The notes below the pieces were generated by a model. The model saw only the letters and a program-made list of their open reading frames with translations, did not search any database and was not told where the DNA came from. A program made the position numbers and the translations under genes. Below, in pieces: positions 46,276 to 57,319 of a DNA stretch of 64,000 nucleotides (positions are counted from its first letter, which is position 1; every line of letters starts with the position of its first letter). Location of the stretch: the NCBI RefSeq assembly GCF_032362555.1, contig NC_083535.1, positions 558,001 through 622,000 of the forward strand, in the 5' to 3' direction. Source of the stretch: Amyelois transitella (lineage: Eukaryota; Arthropoda; Insecta; Lepidoptera; Pyralidae).

Positions 46276-46368
46276 ATGGGATTTTTCTTTTTATACAGGG
46301 TGCCGTGGGTGCTCTCTCTATGGTCCTTTATTATACTGAATTCCATTATTGTTACGATATACGAGTAA
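46276..46368 (+). CDS. Possible 30-residue single-pass membrane peptide
   Basis: ATG with A at -3, 30 codons, TAA. The peptide starts MGFFFLYRVPWVLSLW and continues with a hydrophobic SFIILNSIIVTIY run, a typical transmembrane helix, with only one basic residue and a terminal acid. A GTAAGT donor overlaps the last codon and stop. Splicing to the acceptor CTTTCTTGTTCAG about 110 bp downstream would give Asp then TAA, so the peptide length is the same either way. It lies in the RSPRY1 leader intron, on the opposite strand. I recognise no homolog. It could be a micropeptide gene, a first exon of a larger gene, or chance. Confidence 0.3.
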   Translation: MGFFFLYRVPWVLSLWSFIILNSIIVTIYE

Positions 46369-47410
46369 GTGTTTATTGTCTCCCCTAGTTGACACCCACT
46401 AGTTATTTCTAAACTGCAGACACCATAGAATATCTGATGATCTTCTTTCCTTTTCTTTCTTGTTCAGTTAAAAACTTATGTTGCACCTAGCACAACTATA
46501 ATTAATTTGGTAAATTGGTAAAAATACAATAACCAAAAATTATAAATGTAATGATATCTATTGATCATCGATCATCATCTATAGACAATCTTGCTCAGCT
46601 TTGATTGCCATCAAATATTTATTTGTGTACTAAATTACAGAATCTATTTTATTACTAGATTTTGCCTGCAGCTCCACCCACATCAAATATCCTTCCCCAT
46701 TGTACATCACATACATGTATGCAAAATTTAATAGATGGTTGATTGATGATGTTAAAACAGATAAACAGACACACTCACATTTATTAATATGGCTAGATTG
46801 GACAGACAGAAGTTGATACAATTAAAATTTTCTTTTAAATTAGATGTAATTTTGATTTAGTTGGAATCTGAGCTATAAACAAGTATGTTTTTATTACAAT
46901 TACTGAGTTTGTTTCAAATAAAAAACCTTATTGAACAACTCTAACTAGGGTTATTTTCAAATATATTTATTTCAATAGGATTAGCTTTTCAAATTCAAAT
47001 TAGTAGGTAGTATAATTTTATTTGAATTTAAACAATTTTTTATTTGAAACAAAATCAATAATGATATAGGCACCAAAATGAGCAAAACTTATTTGATTTG
47101 TCTTGAAGCATATGCTCAGTAATTACTCACTCAGGAAATTATTGTTCTTTACTTTGCTTCAGAAATAAAGTAATCGATGAATAATTGTGAATTTATAAAC
47201 AGTCATTGAATCATTTCCTTCAATATATTGAATTAAATCAGCAACCTTATGACTCATATTGTACCACCTACCAAAACAAGAATTACTAACCAGATAATTC
47301 ATATAATTGTCAGGGTTGGAATAAGATTATTCATTTAAAATGGAACTTAGGTGTGTTATTACTATTTTAAAAATATTTCAAACAATTTCTAAACGGAATA
47401 TCTCACTCAC

Positions 47411-47700
47411 CGTATCTTTGTAGTCATAACTTACAACAGGGTCACAATTTTGTGAAAGGCAAGATAAATGACAAATATGTCCAATAACACCAGGTAGATT
47501 GATTAATATTAAAATTTAACAACAAAAAGTAGAAGGTAGGTAGGTGTAGTTTACAAAGTATCAATAATTGAAATATTTTTTTTTGCACAAGACAACTTGA
47601 AAAATATAATTTCAATTCTACTCAGGACAAGACAACAACAATCATGGACAATCTATCATAAACTATAGAAACGTATGGCATTGGCAAGCTCGGCGACGAA
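47411..47700 (-). other. RSPRY1: RSPRY1 5' leader exon (probable)
   Basis: A donor GATACG^GTGAGT at 47410 on the - strand suits joining to the acceptor five bases before the RSPRY1 ATG. The upstream side (47650-47720) is CpG-richer and may hold the start site. The 36 codons before the donor are open in the RSPRY1 frame but have no ATG. An upstream ORF (MPYVSIVYDRLS..., 47681-47622) ends before it. The 5' limit is a guess. Confidence 0.45.
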
Positions 47701-47719
47701 TCAGCGCAACGCGAAGCAA

Positions 47720-50140
47720 ATTCTTTTTTTGTCATAGGTGGCACAGGGAAACATCTTTTTGTTTATGGGGACATCATATTTCATAATTTATATCACATAA
47801 AACCTAATGAAATAAAATCTCTGTGGCAAACTTATTGTATTGGCTTAAATTTTGAACGTCTTATTGCCTTGAGCCACAGTTTATTTTTTATGTCTTTGGG
47901 TAAGACATGGTATTCCACTTTACTATAATGGAGAACTGCACAACGTGTTATTTCGCTCTATATTAAACTAAACTTTTCGCTAAAAATCTGCTTTGTTACA
48001 GGGTTGGGTTGGGCCTAAGGTACACAAGCGCCACTTTGACAGTACCGACCAATGGCAGTTGACAGTTTCTTTGACACTAAAAAACGTCATCTTCGATTTG
48101 TATTGTTTGTTTACAAAATTACCAAAAAGTAATTAATTACATACATATTCTCATTTATCTAAAGAGTTTTTACTCCAAATTTACTGTCCATCTATTAGAA
48201 GTTCTGTCAGCTCTTCAAGACTGTTCGTTTTAATTTAATCTTTTATAAAAATTTATAAATATGTCCCCCAATTTTAAATTAATTTTCTTTTATTAACAAT
48301 CATCAGAACTCTTGCGTTAAAGGCGGATAGTCTATAATAAATATGAATAATCCAATATCATGTGAGTACCACCTAATGATATGTTTTCTTGTTACTGGAA
48401 TTCCACTTCTAAATTTAGTACCTACTTATCTACAGCTTTCACTGTCTCCAAGCACAATCTCCTTTTTAAAGTTGTATCTTTGCCCTAAGGCCTAATTTGT
48501 ATATATCAATACAAATTAAGCTTATGAATTGCTTCTCCCAAAATATCTGCGTTTTCCTGGAATGTGCTTCTTATGTTGTGTAATTTAAGACTTTACATGG
48601 TAAGAAGTTACATAGTGTAAGGTTGACAGCTAAATAAAAGTCAATTGTAGAATAACTGTACATTTGTATATTAAATGACTTTATTTCATAAAATTACATG
48701 ATAATATTTCCAAATCAGATATTCTATATATTTAAAAGAGAGGTGTAGGAAAAGCTAAATTGACAGAACAACAATTTATTCTATTCAATTGTTATTCATA
48801 GACATATGAGATATTGTAAAAAGGCTACTCAGATTCTTGCTACAGTGGTTATGTAGGAATTACAATAAGGGCGTTATTGGATTCTATTTGTCTGCCATTT
48901 TGTATTTCAGTATAATTGTAACACTTTTAAACGGCTCCAGTATTATCAAAAAATCCAAAATTGCCTTATTGTAATCATTATAAGGTAAAAAAGAAATGTG
49001 TGCCTATTTAACACCCCTACATGGCTGAATATGTTTACTCCCAAACCCAAGTAATATACCTTTATATAAAATAATATGTGCACATTTGATATCTGTATTA
49101 TCTGGCAAAAGATCAGGTCCAGACTACCTGATACCAAGAGATTGTGTGGTTGCATGAATCCAGGCAAGTGGAAAATTATTACCTCTGCCTACCACTCCAG
49201 GAAACACGTGATTTATGAATGTATGCTCTTTATACAAATTAATCATAAGAACACTAGCTTAAGCGCAGAGCTTCGCTACTCTGGGAATTTCCATTAATAA
49301 AAGGACCCTATATTTTGTGCTATCCATCCATTCTTACTATATGGAGGTTTATTCTATTCGTGTACCAAAGTTAATAAAATACAAGTCTTTTCTCTTTTTT
49401 ATATATGTATGGAGTATAGAAGATTACTGTCACTAATTTCACCACTTAAGAATAAATTCTTTTGAGTTACACAATTTTAGAATGTAAGAGCCTAGTATCG
49501 TGAGGGAAAACATCTTTAGTAACTGTATGTGCAGTTTATGTAGCTGAATTGACCAATCCAGGAACCATAAAAAGTTGGATAAAACTGTAATAGCTCATTG
49601 TAATATATGTGTCCCTATCTCACTCACGTGGTTATAATGTTTTCAAAACTGTTGGCTCTGTCTGCCAGATCAAGATCGTCTTTAATTAAACAAATTGGTA
49701 AATCAGAGCATTCAGATATTCGCAACCATTGTAGTGGAATAGTCATAGGGTGAAACCTTACCCATATTGGTTCATGGTGACACATCCAGTTGCAAGAATG
49801 TGTAGGTTTTCTCATGAAGTTTTCCTTTAACGACAATTAATGGTTCAGCACTCATACTAATGTACGTAACTCAGGAAAGACTCATTGTAATGAGGCTGGA
49901 GTAGGTTTAAAATTCAAGTATGCTTTTGTGGTTAATTCATTTAACTACGCCATCGGTATATATTATTGTAATTCACATTTTTTTCTTTTTTCCTCGGATG
50001 AGGGTAAACTTTCTTCTAACGCGGGTCGTGACCAAGCGATAGAAGCAGAAGATAGACAAAAGAACATTAAATATTATTAGAAAAGACAGATTAAATGTTC
50101 TTTCTTCATTATTTCTTAATTAAATGTTAGTTGTTGTTGT
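47720..50140. other. Intergenic AT-rich DNA
   Basis: One inverted family B copy at 49095-49225. No exon, RNA gene or promoter is supportable. Confidence 0.5.
49095..49225 (-). repeat. Family B repeat, diverged
   Basis: Inverted: GGCAAAAGATCAGGTCCAGA, GAATCCAGGCAAGTGGAAAA, CTCTGCCTACCACTCCAGGA. Confidence 0.65.
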
Positions 50141-50148
50141 TAAAAGTG

Positions 50149-50390
50149 TGGGTCCCGAAATCAATACAAAAAGAATAGGACCACTCCATCTATTTCCCAT
50201 AGATGTCGTAAAAGGCGACTAAGGGATAGGCTTGTAAACTTACGATGCTTTTTTTAATCGATGGGCTAGCAACCTGTCACTGTTTGAATCTTAATTCTAT
50301 CATTTAGCCAAATAGCTGAACGTGGCCTGTCAGTGTTTTCAAGACTGTTGGCTCTGTCTACCCCGCAAGGGATATAGATTGTATGTATGT
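50149..50390 (-). repeat. Family A SINE-like repeat
   Basis: Inverted, near full length: GAATAGGACCACTCCATCTA, GATGTCGTAAAAGGCGACTA, GTCTACCCCGCAAGGGATAT. Confidence 0.8.
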
Positions 50391-50899
50391 ATGAAGTTAA
50401 AATATTCGGATTTTTCAGCAGGTATTGTATGGTAGCTTTTTGTATAGGATGAAGAGTGTACGATGGTAGTTAAGGCTGTGCGAGGATTTTTATTATTACT
50501 GTACAAATATAATCTGTATTTTCCCTTATCCTCACCCTTCTCACCCTGCACCACCCCCGCCATATTCTTGATTGTCTTTATTCATAAAATTATACCTAAT
50601 GGTCCCAGAAAGCCTTTTGAAATTTCCAACAACTTTGATTCTCCGCAAAGCTTTTGTTTCGACTTCACAAAAGATTTGGTAAGGTGTTGTCAGACTACTA
50701 CGTATAGCCTCCACGATTGTTCAGAGCATGCTTATCAGGTCTTTGGTGAAACTTCACCATCACAAAGTATCAGAAATTCTGTATTAGAAAGGAAAAGGGC
50801 GTGAATAAAGACGAGGTTGCACGAACGGATTGATGAATGATATTATAGCGGAAGAAGTATGCGAGGATCGAGACAAACGGTAAGATGTGGTTGCTAATA

Positions 50900-51065
50900 T
50901 ACTTACGAAAAAATCACGCCTTTTCCCGGAGGGGTAGGTGGAAACCACATCTTTCCACTTGCCACGATCCCTGAATACTTCCTTCACTTAATCCACATTT
51001 ATAGCTCTTCGTTCAAGCTCGTCGGTTTCGGGTACTCTTGGCTTCACTTTTCGCCAGAACTTGGT
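50900..51065 (+). repeat. Family B SINE-like repeat
   Basis: AAAAAATCACGCCTTTTCCC, GGAGGGGTAGGTGGAAACCA, CACTTGCCACGATCCCTGAA, GGTTTCGGGTACTCTTGGCT. A short inverted fragment of the same family (about 50815-50885) precedes it head-to-head. Confidence 0.75.
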
Positions 51066-51221
51066 GTTTTTTTAATTAAGAAATATTTTTCTTAATTGCG
51101 ATATCATTCAACAAAGCTTTACGTCTGTCTGCTTGTTACCTTGGTTCTTGGATATTATTGGTTCATGATTTATTATATGGTGGATTTTCTGTTTAAATTG
51201 CTTCCTACATCTATTCTATAT

Positions 51222-51490
51222 TAATATTATAAAGCTGAAGAGTTTGTTTGTTTGAACGCGCTAATCTCAGGAACTACGGGTTCGTATTAAAAAATCTTTT
51301 TGTGTTGAATAGACCATTTATCGAGGGAGGCTTTAGGATATATAACATCACGTTGCAACTGTAAACAAATAATGAAGAGAAATAATGGAAAATATGAAAA
51401 AAAAAAACGGGGAAAATTATTTATCCTTGAGGGCTTCAATGATGCCCCAAATAACTATTCCACGCGGACAAAGTCGCGGGCACAGCTAGT
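51222..51490 (-). repeat. Family C: RTE-like LINE 3' tail
   Basis: Inverted copy: TATTATAAAGCTGAAGAGTT through CGCGGACAAAGTCGCGGGCA. Confidence 0.65.
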
Positions 51491-51984
51491 CTATAATAAG
51501 AGATGATTCTAAGTTGCTCCACCACTCCTCCATGTTTAAGAAGAAATTAGAATTAAAATATAAAAGATTTTTTAATTTACTGACCTATAGGTACCAAAAT
51601 TATTCCAAAACCGAAAAAATGTACATAATTAACTATTCGAATAATTAACTAATAAGACGAAGCATATGTCACTTTTTATTATTGACTCTTGATATAGTAT
51701 TTTAGCATTCCTCCCTCCAAATACTTAAATAAATAAATTAAAACTTTATGGTGACATACATTTGTGGAGGGATAAATTGGTAGTCTTTGCTCTGGAATGG
51801 GAGTCGTATTAGGCTAAAAAAACCTTATTGTACCTATAAAATTCAATTTGTAAAGCACAATTTCCGGGCGTAATGCAAAAAGCATCACTTAATTAGTTTG
51901 TCGATAGCTTTTATAGAAATAAATTTTGAAACATGTTGCGGATAAACCAAATAAATATAACTTAGAAAAATATTTCTAAACATA

Positions 51985-52098
51985 ATATATAATCTATATC
52001 CCTTGCGGGGTAGACAGAACCAACAGTCATCAAAAGACTGAAAGGCCACGTTCAGCTGTTTGGCTTAATGATAGAATCGAGATTCAAATAATGACAGA
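51985..52098 (+). repeat. Family A repeat, 5' part
   Basis: AATCTATATCCCTTGCGGGG through AGATTCAAATAATGACAG; truncated. Confidence 0.75.
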
Positions 52099-52684
52099 AA
52101 CTACACTGTACGGTATTTAAAACATAATTTATTTGTAAATACTATTAAAATATAATCTACTTACATTTAAAACAATCAAGTTTCGTATTTCGCGAAAAGT
52201 TTTTGTGTACCCGTCGCTAGTTACAAAATCTTTTACCACCGTTACGGTTGATATACGTACAAACAAACACACGAATCTATTTCTCTAATTGCGGTACGGA
52301 ACCCCTGCAGCGATATTTGCAGAGTCAAAGAGTATTAGTTTGTTTCCAATTGATTTCATCGACTTTATCGATGCTTGCAACGGGCTGCATCGAGCGACGG
52401 CGTGTGGTGCAAGCGACGAGTGCACACGGTGAAAATGCATTATTTTAATTCTATAATGTTTTTAATTTCATTTCAATTTTTTTTTTTTTAAATTAAGTAT
52501 CTGTGTTGCGCATAGATTTGATTATCGTTCTATGAGTTTTATTTAATGTTTACATAAAAAAAAAAATATCATTAATTTTATTGTAAGCAATTTATTTTGA
52601 GTTTTGCGAAATATTATTTATTCAAATGTATTTAATTTGGTATATGTCTATATATGTAAGAAAGAAGGCAAAATTAAATAAAAG

Positions 52685-52712
52685 AATGAAAATGAAAATG
52701 AAAATGAAAATG
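52685..52712 (-). repeat. (CATTTT)n hexamer tail of the LINE
   Basis: Five AATGAA/AAATGA-type units on the + strand, i.e. (CATTTT)n at the 3' end of the - strand LINE. Several LINE clades end in a short tandem repeat instead of poly(A). Confidence 0.7.
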
Positions 52713-52960
52713 CATTTATTTGCTACAATAAACATAAACATGACCATAAACATAATTTACAGAGAAGGTTACATGTATATTGCAGAATATTTGCCTATTA
52801 TGCTTAATATCTATGACTTCCTCACTAGGCAAGCCTGTATCGAGGAAGTCAATTACAATAATTCAACATACAATTTCTGAGCCAGACGGAATTTAAAAAT
52901 AATTAGTTACTTAAACTTAAATTAAAAACTAGATAGTAAGTGGGTAGGGAATATTTCGAC

Positions 52961-55885
52961 TCAACTTTCAATGATTAATATTTCTTCTGTTTCATCATAA
53001 CTTAGAGTAGACAACCAATTTTTAATAAGCCTCTGGGCTTCACGTATAGATTTTCTCTTAATATTGCAGAATTTGATTACATAGTTGTAAATATATATTT
53101 TAATGAAGATGCCTAACCTTTGCGCAAATCTTGTGTTAACTAGGGGAACCGGTACTCTAAAAACTCTTCGATTTGCAAGATTTTCGTAGTTACTGGCAGA
53201 AAGAACTGATTTATGCATAGCAACAGACATTTTTAATACATAAAGTTGGCGCACGGAAAGCACACCAGCCACCCTATAAATATCATCTGTCGGGTATCTA
53301 TATGGTTTACGAAGCATGGTTTTCAACACCGAACGCTGAGCCCTCTCAGCTCGAATAATAGTAGCCTTAGCAGCATTTCCCCAACATGAAATACAATACA
53401 TAATTATTGATTGACAAATCGCGTAGTACACAGATTTCAGAGTATCAATACTCGCAGCATTTCTAAGATTACGCATTACATTAACCACCTTTCTTATTCG
53501 AGCGGAGAGAATCTCAATATGTTTCTTAAAATTTAGATTTTCATCTACGTGAACACCAAGGTATTTCATGTACTCAACGCGTGTAAGAACGTCACAAGAA
53601 CAGTGCTGCATATTGCATAACCTGCTATGAATTTGTATTTTTAGATCTAGGTTAGGGGCAGACGCAGCAGTCCTGTGAAAGCACAGATACATGGTCTTAT
53701 TTGTGTTCAGGGTTAATAGGTTATTATGAAGCCATTCAGAAACAAGAGTCATACCACGTTCAGCGGCATCATGAACTTCAGCCCATGTAGCACCGTGAAA
53801 AATCAGTGCAGTATCGTCTGCGTAACACAGAACAACGGAGTTTGGAATTTCAATATCAAATATATCGTTGACGTACAGTAGGAATAAGGTTGGTCCAAGT
53901 ATACTTCCTTGTGGAACTCCAAATCGTACCGGCTTAGTTTGACTAGAGACCTGACCAATCCTTACACACTGATTTCTGTTCGTCAAGTAACTCGTAAACC
54001 AATCAAGACAGAGGCCACGGATTCCCATGGACTCCAGCTTTCCAAGGAGAATAGGCACTGACACGGTATCGAATGCCTTGGTTAAGTCCAAAAACATACC
54101 AATACAGTTCCGTTTTTCATCAAGGTGAGATGCAACCGTGTTTATTAAGAGAGAGACTGCATCCTCCGTACTCTTACCCCTTCGGAAACCAAATTGTTTT
54201 GGGGATAGTAAATTGTGGCATTCAATAAACTTTAATAACCGCTTGTTGACAAGCTTTTCTAGTAATTTAGAGAAAGTAACCAAAAGTGCTATAGGTCTAT
54301 AGTTATTTACTGAGTCTCTAACTCCATCCTTATAGATTGGTGAGATACAGGCAACTTTCCAGGCAGTTGGGAAGACGCCACTCTGGAGACTTAGGTTAAA
54401 TATATGTACGAGAGGTATAGCAATTTCATTTTTAATATATTTAATCAAAGAGTTTCCCAAACCGTCGATACCCGGGGCTTTCTCATTTTTAAGACCAGAT
54501 ATAAAACCTTGAACTTCCTCAGTATCTGTTGGAGTAAGAAACAATGAATTTACGGGATTATTTTTAATTTTAACGTTTGCCACAAGTTCCGCCTCTGTCT
54601 TGTTAGTTATAGAAAGTATGTCGTTTGCTAGTCTTTGTCCTACCGTTGAGAAATGCAAATTAATGCTATCAAGAGACTGCTGCACGTCGCGACACCCTGG
54701 TTGTTTAAGTAGTTCGGTTGGCTCTTTCTTAGAGTTAGTTAAATTACTTATTTCCTTAATGATACGCCATAAACCTTTAGGGTTGTTTTTATTTTCTTTA
54801 AGTTTCTTATCCTCATATTCTGTTTTGACCTTTCTCAAAAGGTCTACAAAGAAGTTATGGTAGCGTTTGTATATGACCTTGGCATTTATGTTAGAAGGGT
54901 CATTTTTTGAACTCAAATGTAAACTATCTCTATGCCGCATACAACGTATAAGCCCTGGAGTTATCCATGGCTTAAGGTTAAATTTAGATCTGCTTACTGT
55001 TATCTCTCGAGAGTGTTTATTAATGATAACATTCAGTCGCTCCATAAACTTATCATTCGCGATATTAACATCATCTATAACGGTAACACAGCTCCAGTCA
55101 ACAGTTGCTAGTTCCAATCTTATAGCTTCGTAATCGCGCCTTAACTTAACACGACTTGGTCTGGCCGGTTTTTGATTTTGGACGCATATACCAACCATTA
55201 CCATAGAGTGATCAGTTATAGCATTATTCCATACAATACCCTTCGCGACCTCAGGATTGCGTATATTTTTGATATATATGTGGTCAATGCAACGTGAGCC
55301 TCTAGTTCTCTCTGTGATAGCTGGAAGGAAACCGTGTTCCGCCATGAAACACATGTATACCAAATCATCTGAAGTACTCAGACTATCCAATATATTAACA
55401 TTAATATCGCCTGCCAATAAGAAGGGTATACCATGGTCTACAATACAATTTTGGAGAGAAGAAAGGAAATTTTCAAGATGTTTAAAAGAAGGCGAACGGT
55501 ATATGGCAAGAATGTCCATGACATTGGGAATGTGGACTTTTAAACTATCAGCCTCTTCTATGGGAGGTTCAGATACTGTGGCGCACCAGTTATCCTTGAT
55601 GTAAACTACAACTCCACTATTTTTGTTGTGAGATCTATTTGTTCTGTGGTGAGTATAACTAGGGATGTGAGGTATAATTGTTGAAGCAGAAAGCTGACAC
55701 TCTGTTAAGACCATAACGTCAAAAGATACGTCAAGAGACTGAAGAGCTACAAGCATAGCGTCGATATTCTTTCCTATTCCTCTAATGTTAAAAGCAAGAA
55801 GTTTAAAATCGTGAACTGGTTTAAAAGACCGTTTGCAACTGGTAACGTCGTCAAATATCTCACAGTTAACTTTTATAGAATCCAA
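52961..55885 (-). CDS. LINE ORF2: APE endonuclease and reverse transcriptase
   Basis: 974 codons without a stop. The endonuclease spans about residues 27-235, with the family motifs around N33 (AFNIRG), E62 (LTECQL), D160/N162 (LLAGDINVNI), D201/H202 (CIDHIY) and D225/H226 (ITDHS). The reverse transcriptase spans about 470-760, with FLDLTKAFDTV (D600), GVPQGSILGP (658-667) and YADD (688-691). A C-terminal domain follows with no clear Cys-His finger. The ORF opens at a non-ATG codon: the frame is closed by TAA near 55940, and the first in-frame ATG (residue 44) lies inside the endonuclease and would remove N33. Translation may depend on reinitiation or a non-AUG start, or the original ATG is lost. 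Confidence 0.93.
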   Translation of the reverse strand: MDSIKVNCEIFDDVTSCKRSFKPVHDFKLLAFNIRGIGKNIDAMLVALQSLDVSFDVMVLTECQLSASTIIPHIPSYTHHRTNRSHNKNSGVVVYIKDNWCATVSEPPIEEADSLKVHIPNVMDILAIYRSPSFKHLENFLSSLQNCIVDHGIPFLLAGDINVNILDSLSTSDDLVYMCFMAEHGFLPAITERTRGSRCIDHIYIKNIRNPEVAKGIVWNNAITDHSMVMVGICVQNQKPARPSRVKLRRDYEAIRLELATVDWSCVTVIDDVNIANDKFMERLNVIINKHSREITVSRSKFNLKPWITPGLIRCMRHRDSLHLSSKNDPSNINAKVIYKRYHNFFVDLLRKVKTEYEDKKLKENKNNPKGLWRIIKEISNLTNSKKEPTELLKQPGCRDVQQSLDSINLHFSTVGQRLANDILSITNKTEAELVANVKIKNNPVNSLFLTPTDTEEVQGFISGLKNEKAPGIDGLGNSLIKYIKNEIAIPLVHIFNLSLQSGVFPTAWKVACISPIYKDGVRDSVNNYRPIALLVTFSKLLEKLVNKRLLKFIECHNLLSPKQFGFRRGKSTEDAVSLLINTVASHLDEKRNCIGMFLDLTKAFDTVSVPILLGKLESMGIRGLCLDWFTSYLTNRNQCVRIGQVSSQTKPVRFGVPQGSILGPTLFLLYVNDIFDIEIPNSVVLCYADDTALIFHGATWAEVHDAAERGMTLVSEWLHNNLLTLNTNKTMYLCFHRTAASAPNLDLKIQIHSRLCNMQHCSCDVLTRVEYMKYLGVHVDENLNFKKHIEILSARIRKVVNVMRNLRNAASIDTLKSVYYAICQSIIMYCISCWGNAAKATIIRAERAQRSVLKTMLRKPYRYPTDDIYRVAGVLSVRQLYVLKMSVAMHKSVLSASNYENLANRRVFRVPVPLVNTRFAQRLGIFIKIYIYNYVIKFCNIKRKSIREAQRLIKNWLSTLSYDETEEILIIES

Positions 55886-56302
55886 TTTCGATGTGATTTC
55901 GTCGTTAACCAGGCCTTTTAATATGGTAATTTTCCAATTTTGGATGTGTTAGTAGTATCAAAAAAATATATGAATATTATTATACCTCCAGTAAGCCATA
56001 TCCTTATTTTCGAACAGAATAAAATTAACATTTTGTTTTTTGACGCGTCAAAAACACATGGATAAAACATAATTGGCAGTATTAAACTTACAGTAAACCC
56101 ATTGACACAAACATTACTTGAACATAGATACATTGCAGAGAGTGTCACCTTGTATGAACCCAGAAAGTATTCCTTTGGAAAGCTTAATTTTACAAATTTA
56201 TTCAAAACAGCTTTGTTTGCATAAACTACGTTGCTCTGATAGTAGCATAACCTCTTAGAATAGCCCAATATAGAAAAAATCAACACAAGCACAAGAAAAA
56301 TC
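55886..56302 (-). other. LINE inter-ORF spacer
   Basis: About 417 bp between ORF1 and ORF2, which are in the same frame but separated by stops. Another frame stays open across it (55918-56472), with very hydrophobic, AT-driven residues; I take this as chance. It is longer than the short or overlapping junctions of many LINEs. Confidence 0.5.
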
Positions 56303-57319
56303 CTAATGTTCTGAAGTTCCGGATGGAGATTGCACAGGAAGAACACGGTCCAAATCGCTTTTCGATGATATGCGTACAGCCCCCTGTCCCTCTCGCTGTC
56401 TGATGTAGATGGTGCTATGATTACACCAGCAAAAAGCATATCCTTGCTGTTTGGCTCTGGCCCGGGCATCACGAAAAAGTAATCTGCCCTCTCTTGTCAA
56501 TCGCTCGTTAAAAAATACTCTTCTGGTACTTCCTAGGACGTCCAGGTCAGTACTGGAAAGATTTTTCCGAGACTTCGAGGCTTTCAGAAATTGGTCGCGT
56601 TTTGTACGACGCAGAAGTCTAACCACAACTGGACGAGGGGCAAGCAGCCTGTCCTCAGGCAAGGCTGCGGTTACAGGGGGTCTTTTGGGACCCACCCGGG
56701 CAATCCAGTCTATGTCGTTTTCCTCCAAAGATACTCCCACCTTCCTTGCCGCCAAAAGGACAACGTGATGCAGGTTTTCATTGGTGTTTTCTGGTATTCC
56801 CACAATTTCCATTTCATTGGAAAGGTTATACTGCGCTTGAGAATTTAATTCGTTCTGGAGATTATTAATTTTTGCCTTCAGGATGTCCACTTCTAAGTCC
56901 CTTTTCTCCAAATATCTAATTCGTCCCTCGGTTTCAACTATTTTGGACATTATCTCATCCATCCTTCCGTTAGTGTATGATAACGAGCGGGTAAGGTCTT
57001 CCAGATTTAATTTTACGGAAGAGAATTCTTGAGTTAAGGTGCGTAGTTGATCAGTTAATTGACTCAACTCATTTCCCGCTGAGTCTGACTTCTTACGAGT
57101 CGTCACATTTTCGTTGTTGGCTCGAACTGGTGTGAGGCTATTATCACCACCCTTCTTGCTAGTGGCACAACACTCAGGGCATTTCCATAGTTTTTTACGG
57201 TCCGCTGTGAGATTTGTTATGTTTATACATAAAGAGCAAAAACTTTTTTCACAGGAAGACGATGTACATTTTACAAAATTTTGATCCTTAATAGTTTTCA
57301 TACAACCAGCACACTTCAT
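56303..57319 (-). CDS. LINE ORF1: PHD-like finger, coiled coil, Baculo_FP-like domain
   Basis: Starts at ATG 57319 (MKCAGC); 338 residues. Residues 3-50 hold eight cysteines spaced as in a PHD-like zinc finger (CAGC, CTSSSC, CSLC, CPEC). A Lys/Glu-rich coiled coil (about 85-165) follows. Then a region with MEIVGIPE, VRLLRRTKRDQFLKASK, NERLT and WCNHSTIYIR, which resembles the Baculo_FP-type domain shared by lepidopteran LINE ORF1 proteins and baculovirus FP proteins. Probable role: RNA-binding chaperone of the retrotransposon particle. The family comparison is from recall. Confidence 0.88.
   Translation of the reverse strand: MKCAGCMKTIKDQNFVKCTSSSCEKSFCSLCINITNLTADRKKLWKCPECCATSKKGGDNSLTPVRANNENVTTRKKSDSAGNELSQLTDQLRTLTQEFSSVKLNLEDLTRSLSYTNGRMDEIMSKIVETEGRIRYLEKRDLEVDILKAKINNLQNELNSQAQYNLSNEMEIVGIPENTNENLHHVVLLAARKVGVSLEENDIDWIARVGPKRPPVTAALPEDRLLAPRPVVVRLLRRTKRDQFLKASKSRKNLSSTDLDVLGSTRRVFFNERLTREGRLLFRDARARAKQQGYAFCWCNHSTIYIRQREGQGAVRISSKSDLDRVLPVQSPSGTSEH

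Larger units (their letters stand above)
45350..47400. other. RSPRY1 5' leader intron
   Basis: Apart from the possible membrane-peptide ORF at 46276-46368 on the other strand, AT-rich DNA with no other recognised feature. The stretch 45735-45930 has low-complexity similarity to the ends of family B. Confidence 0.5.

Noticed and set aside
50463..50804. 113-codon + strand ORF
   Set aside because: No motif, no splice support, and its composition shifts along its length; probably chance.
55918..56472. A 184-codon frame overlapping the end of LINE ORF1
   Set aside because: Very hydrophobic, AT-driven residues with no motif, and it overlaps ORF1 in another frame. Taken as chance openness in the inter-ORF spacer.
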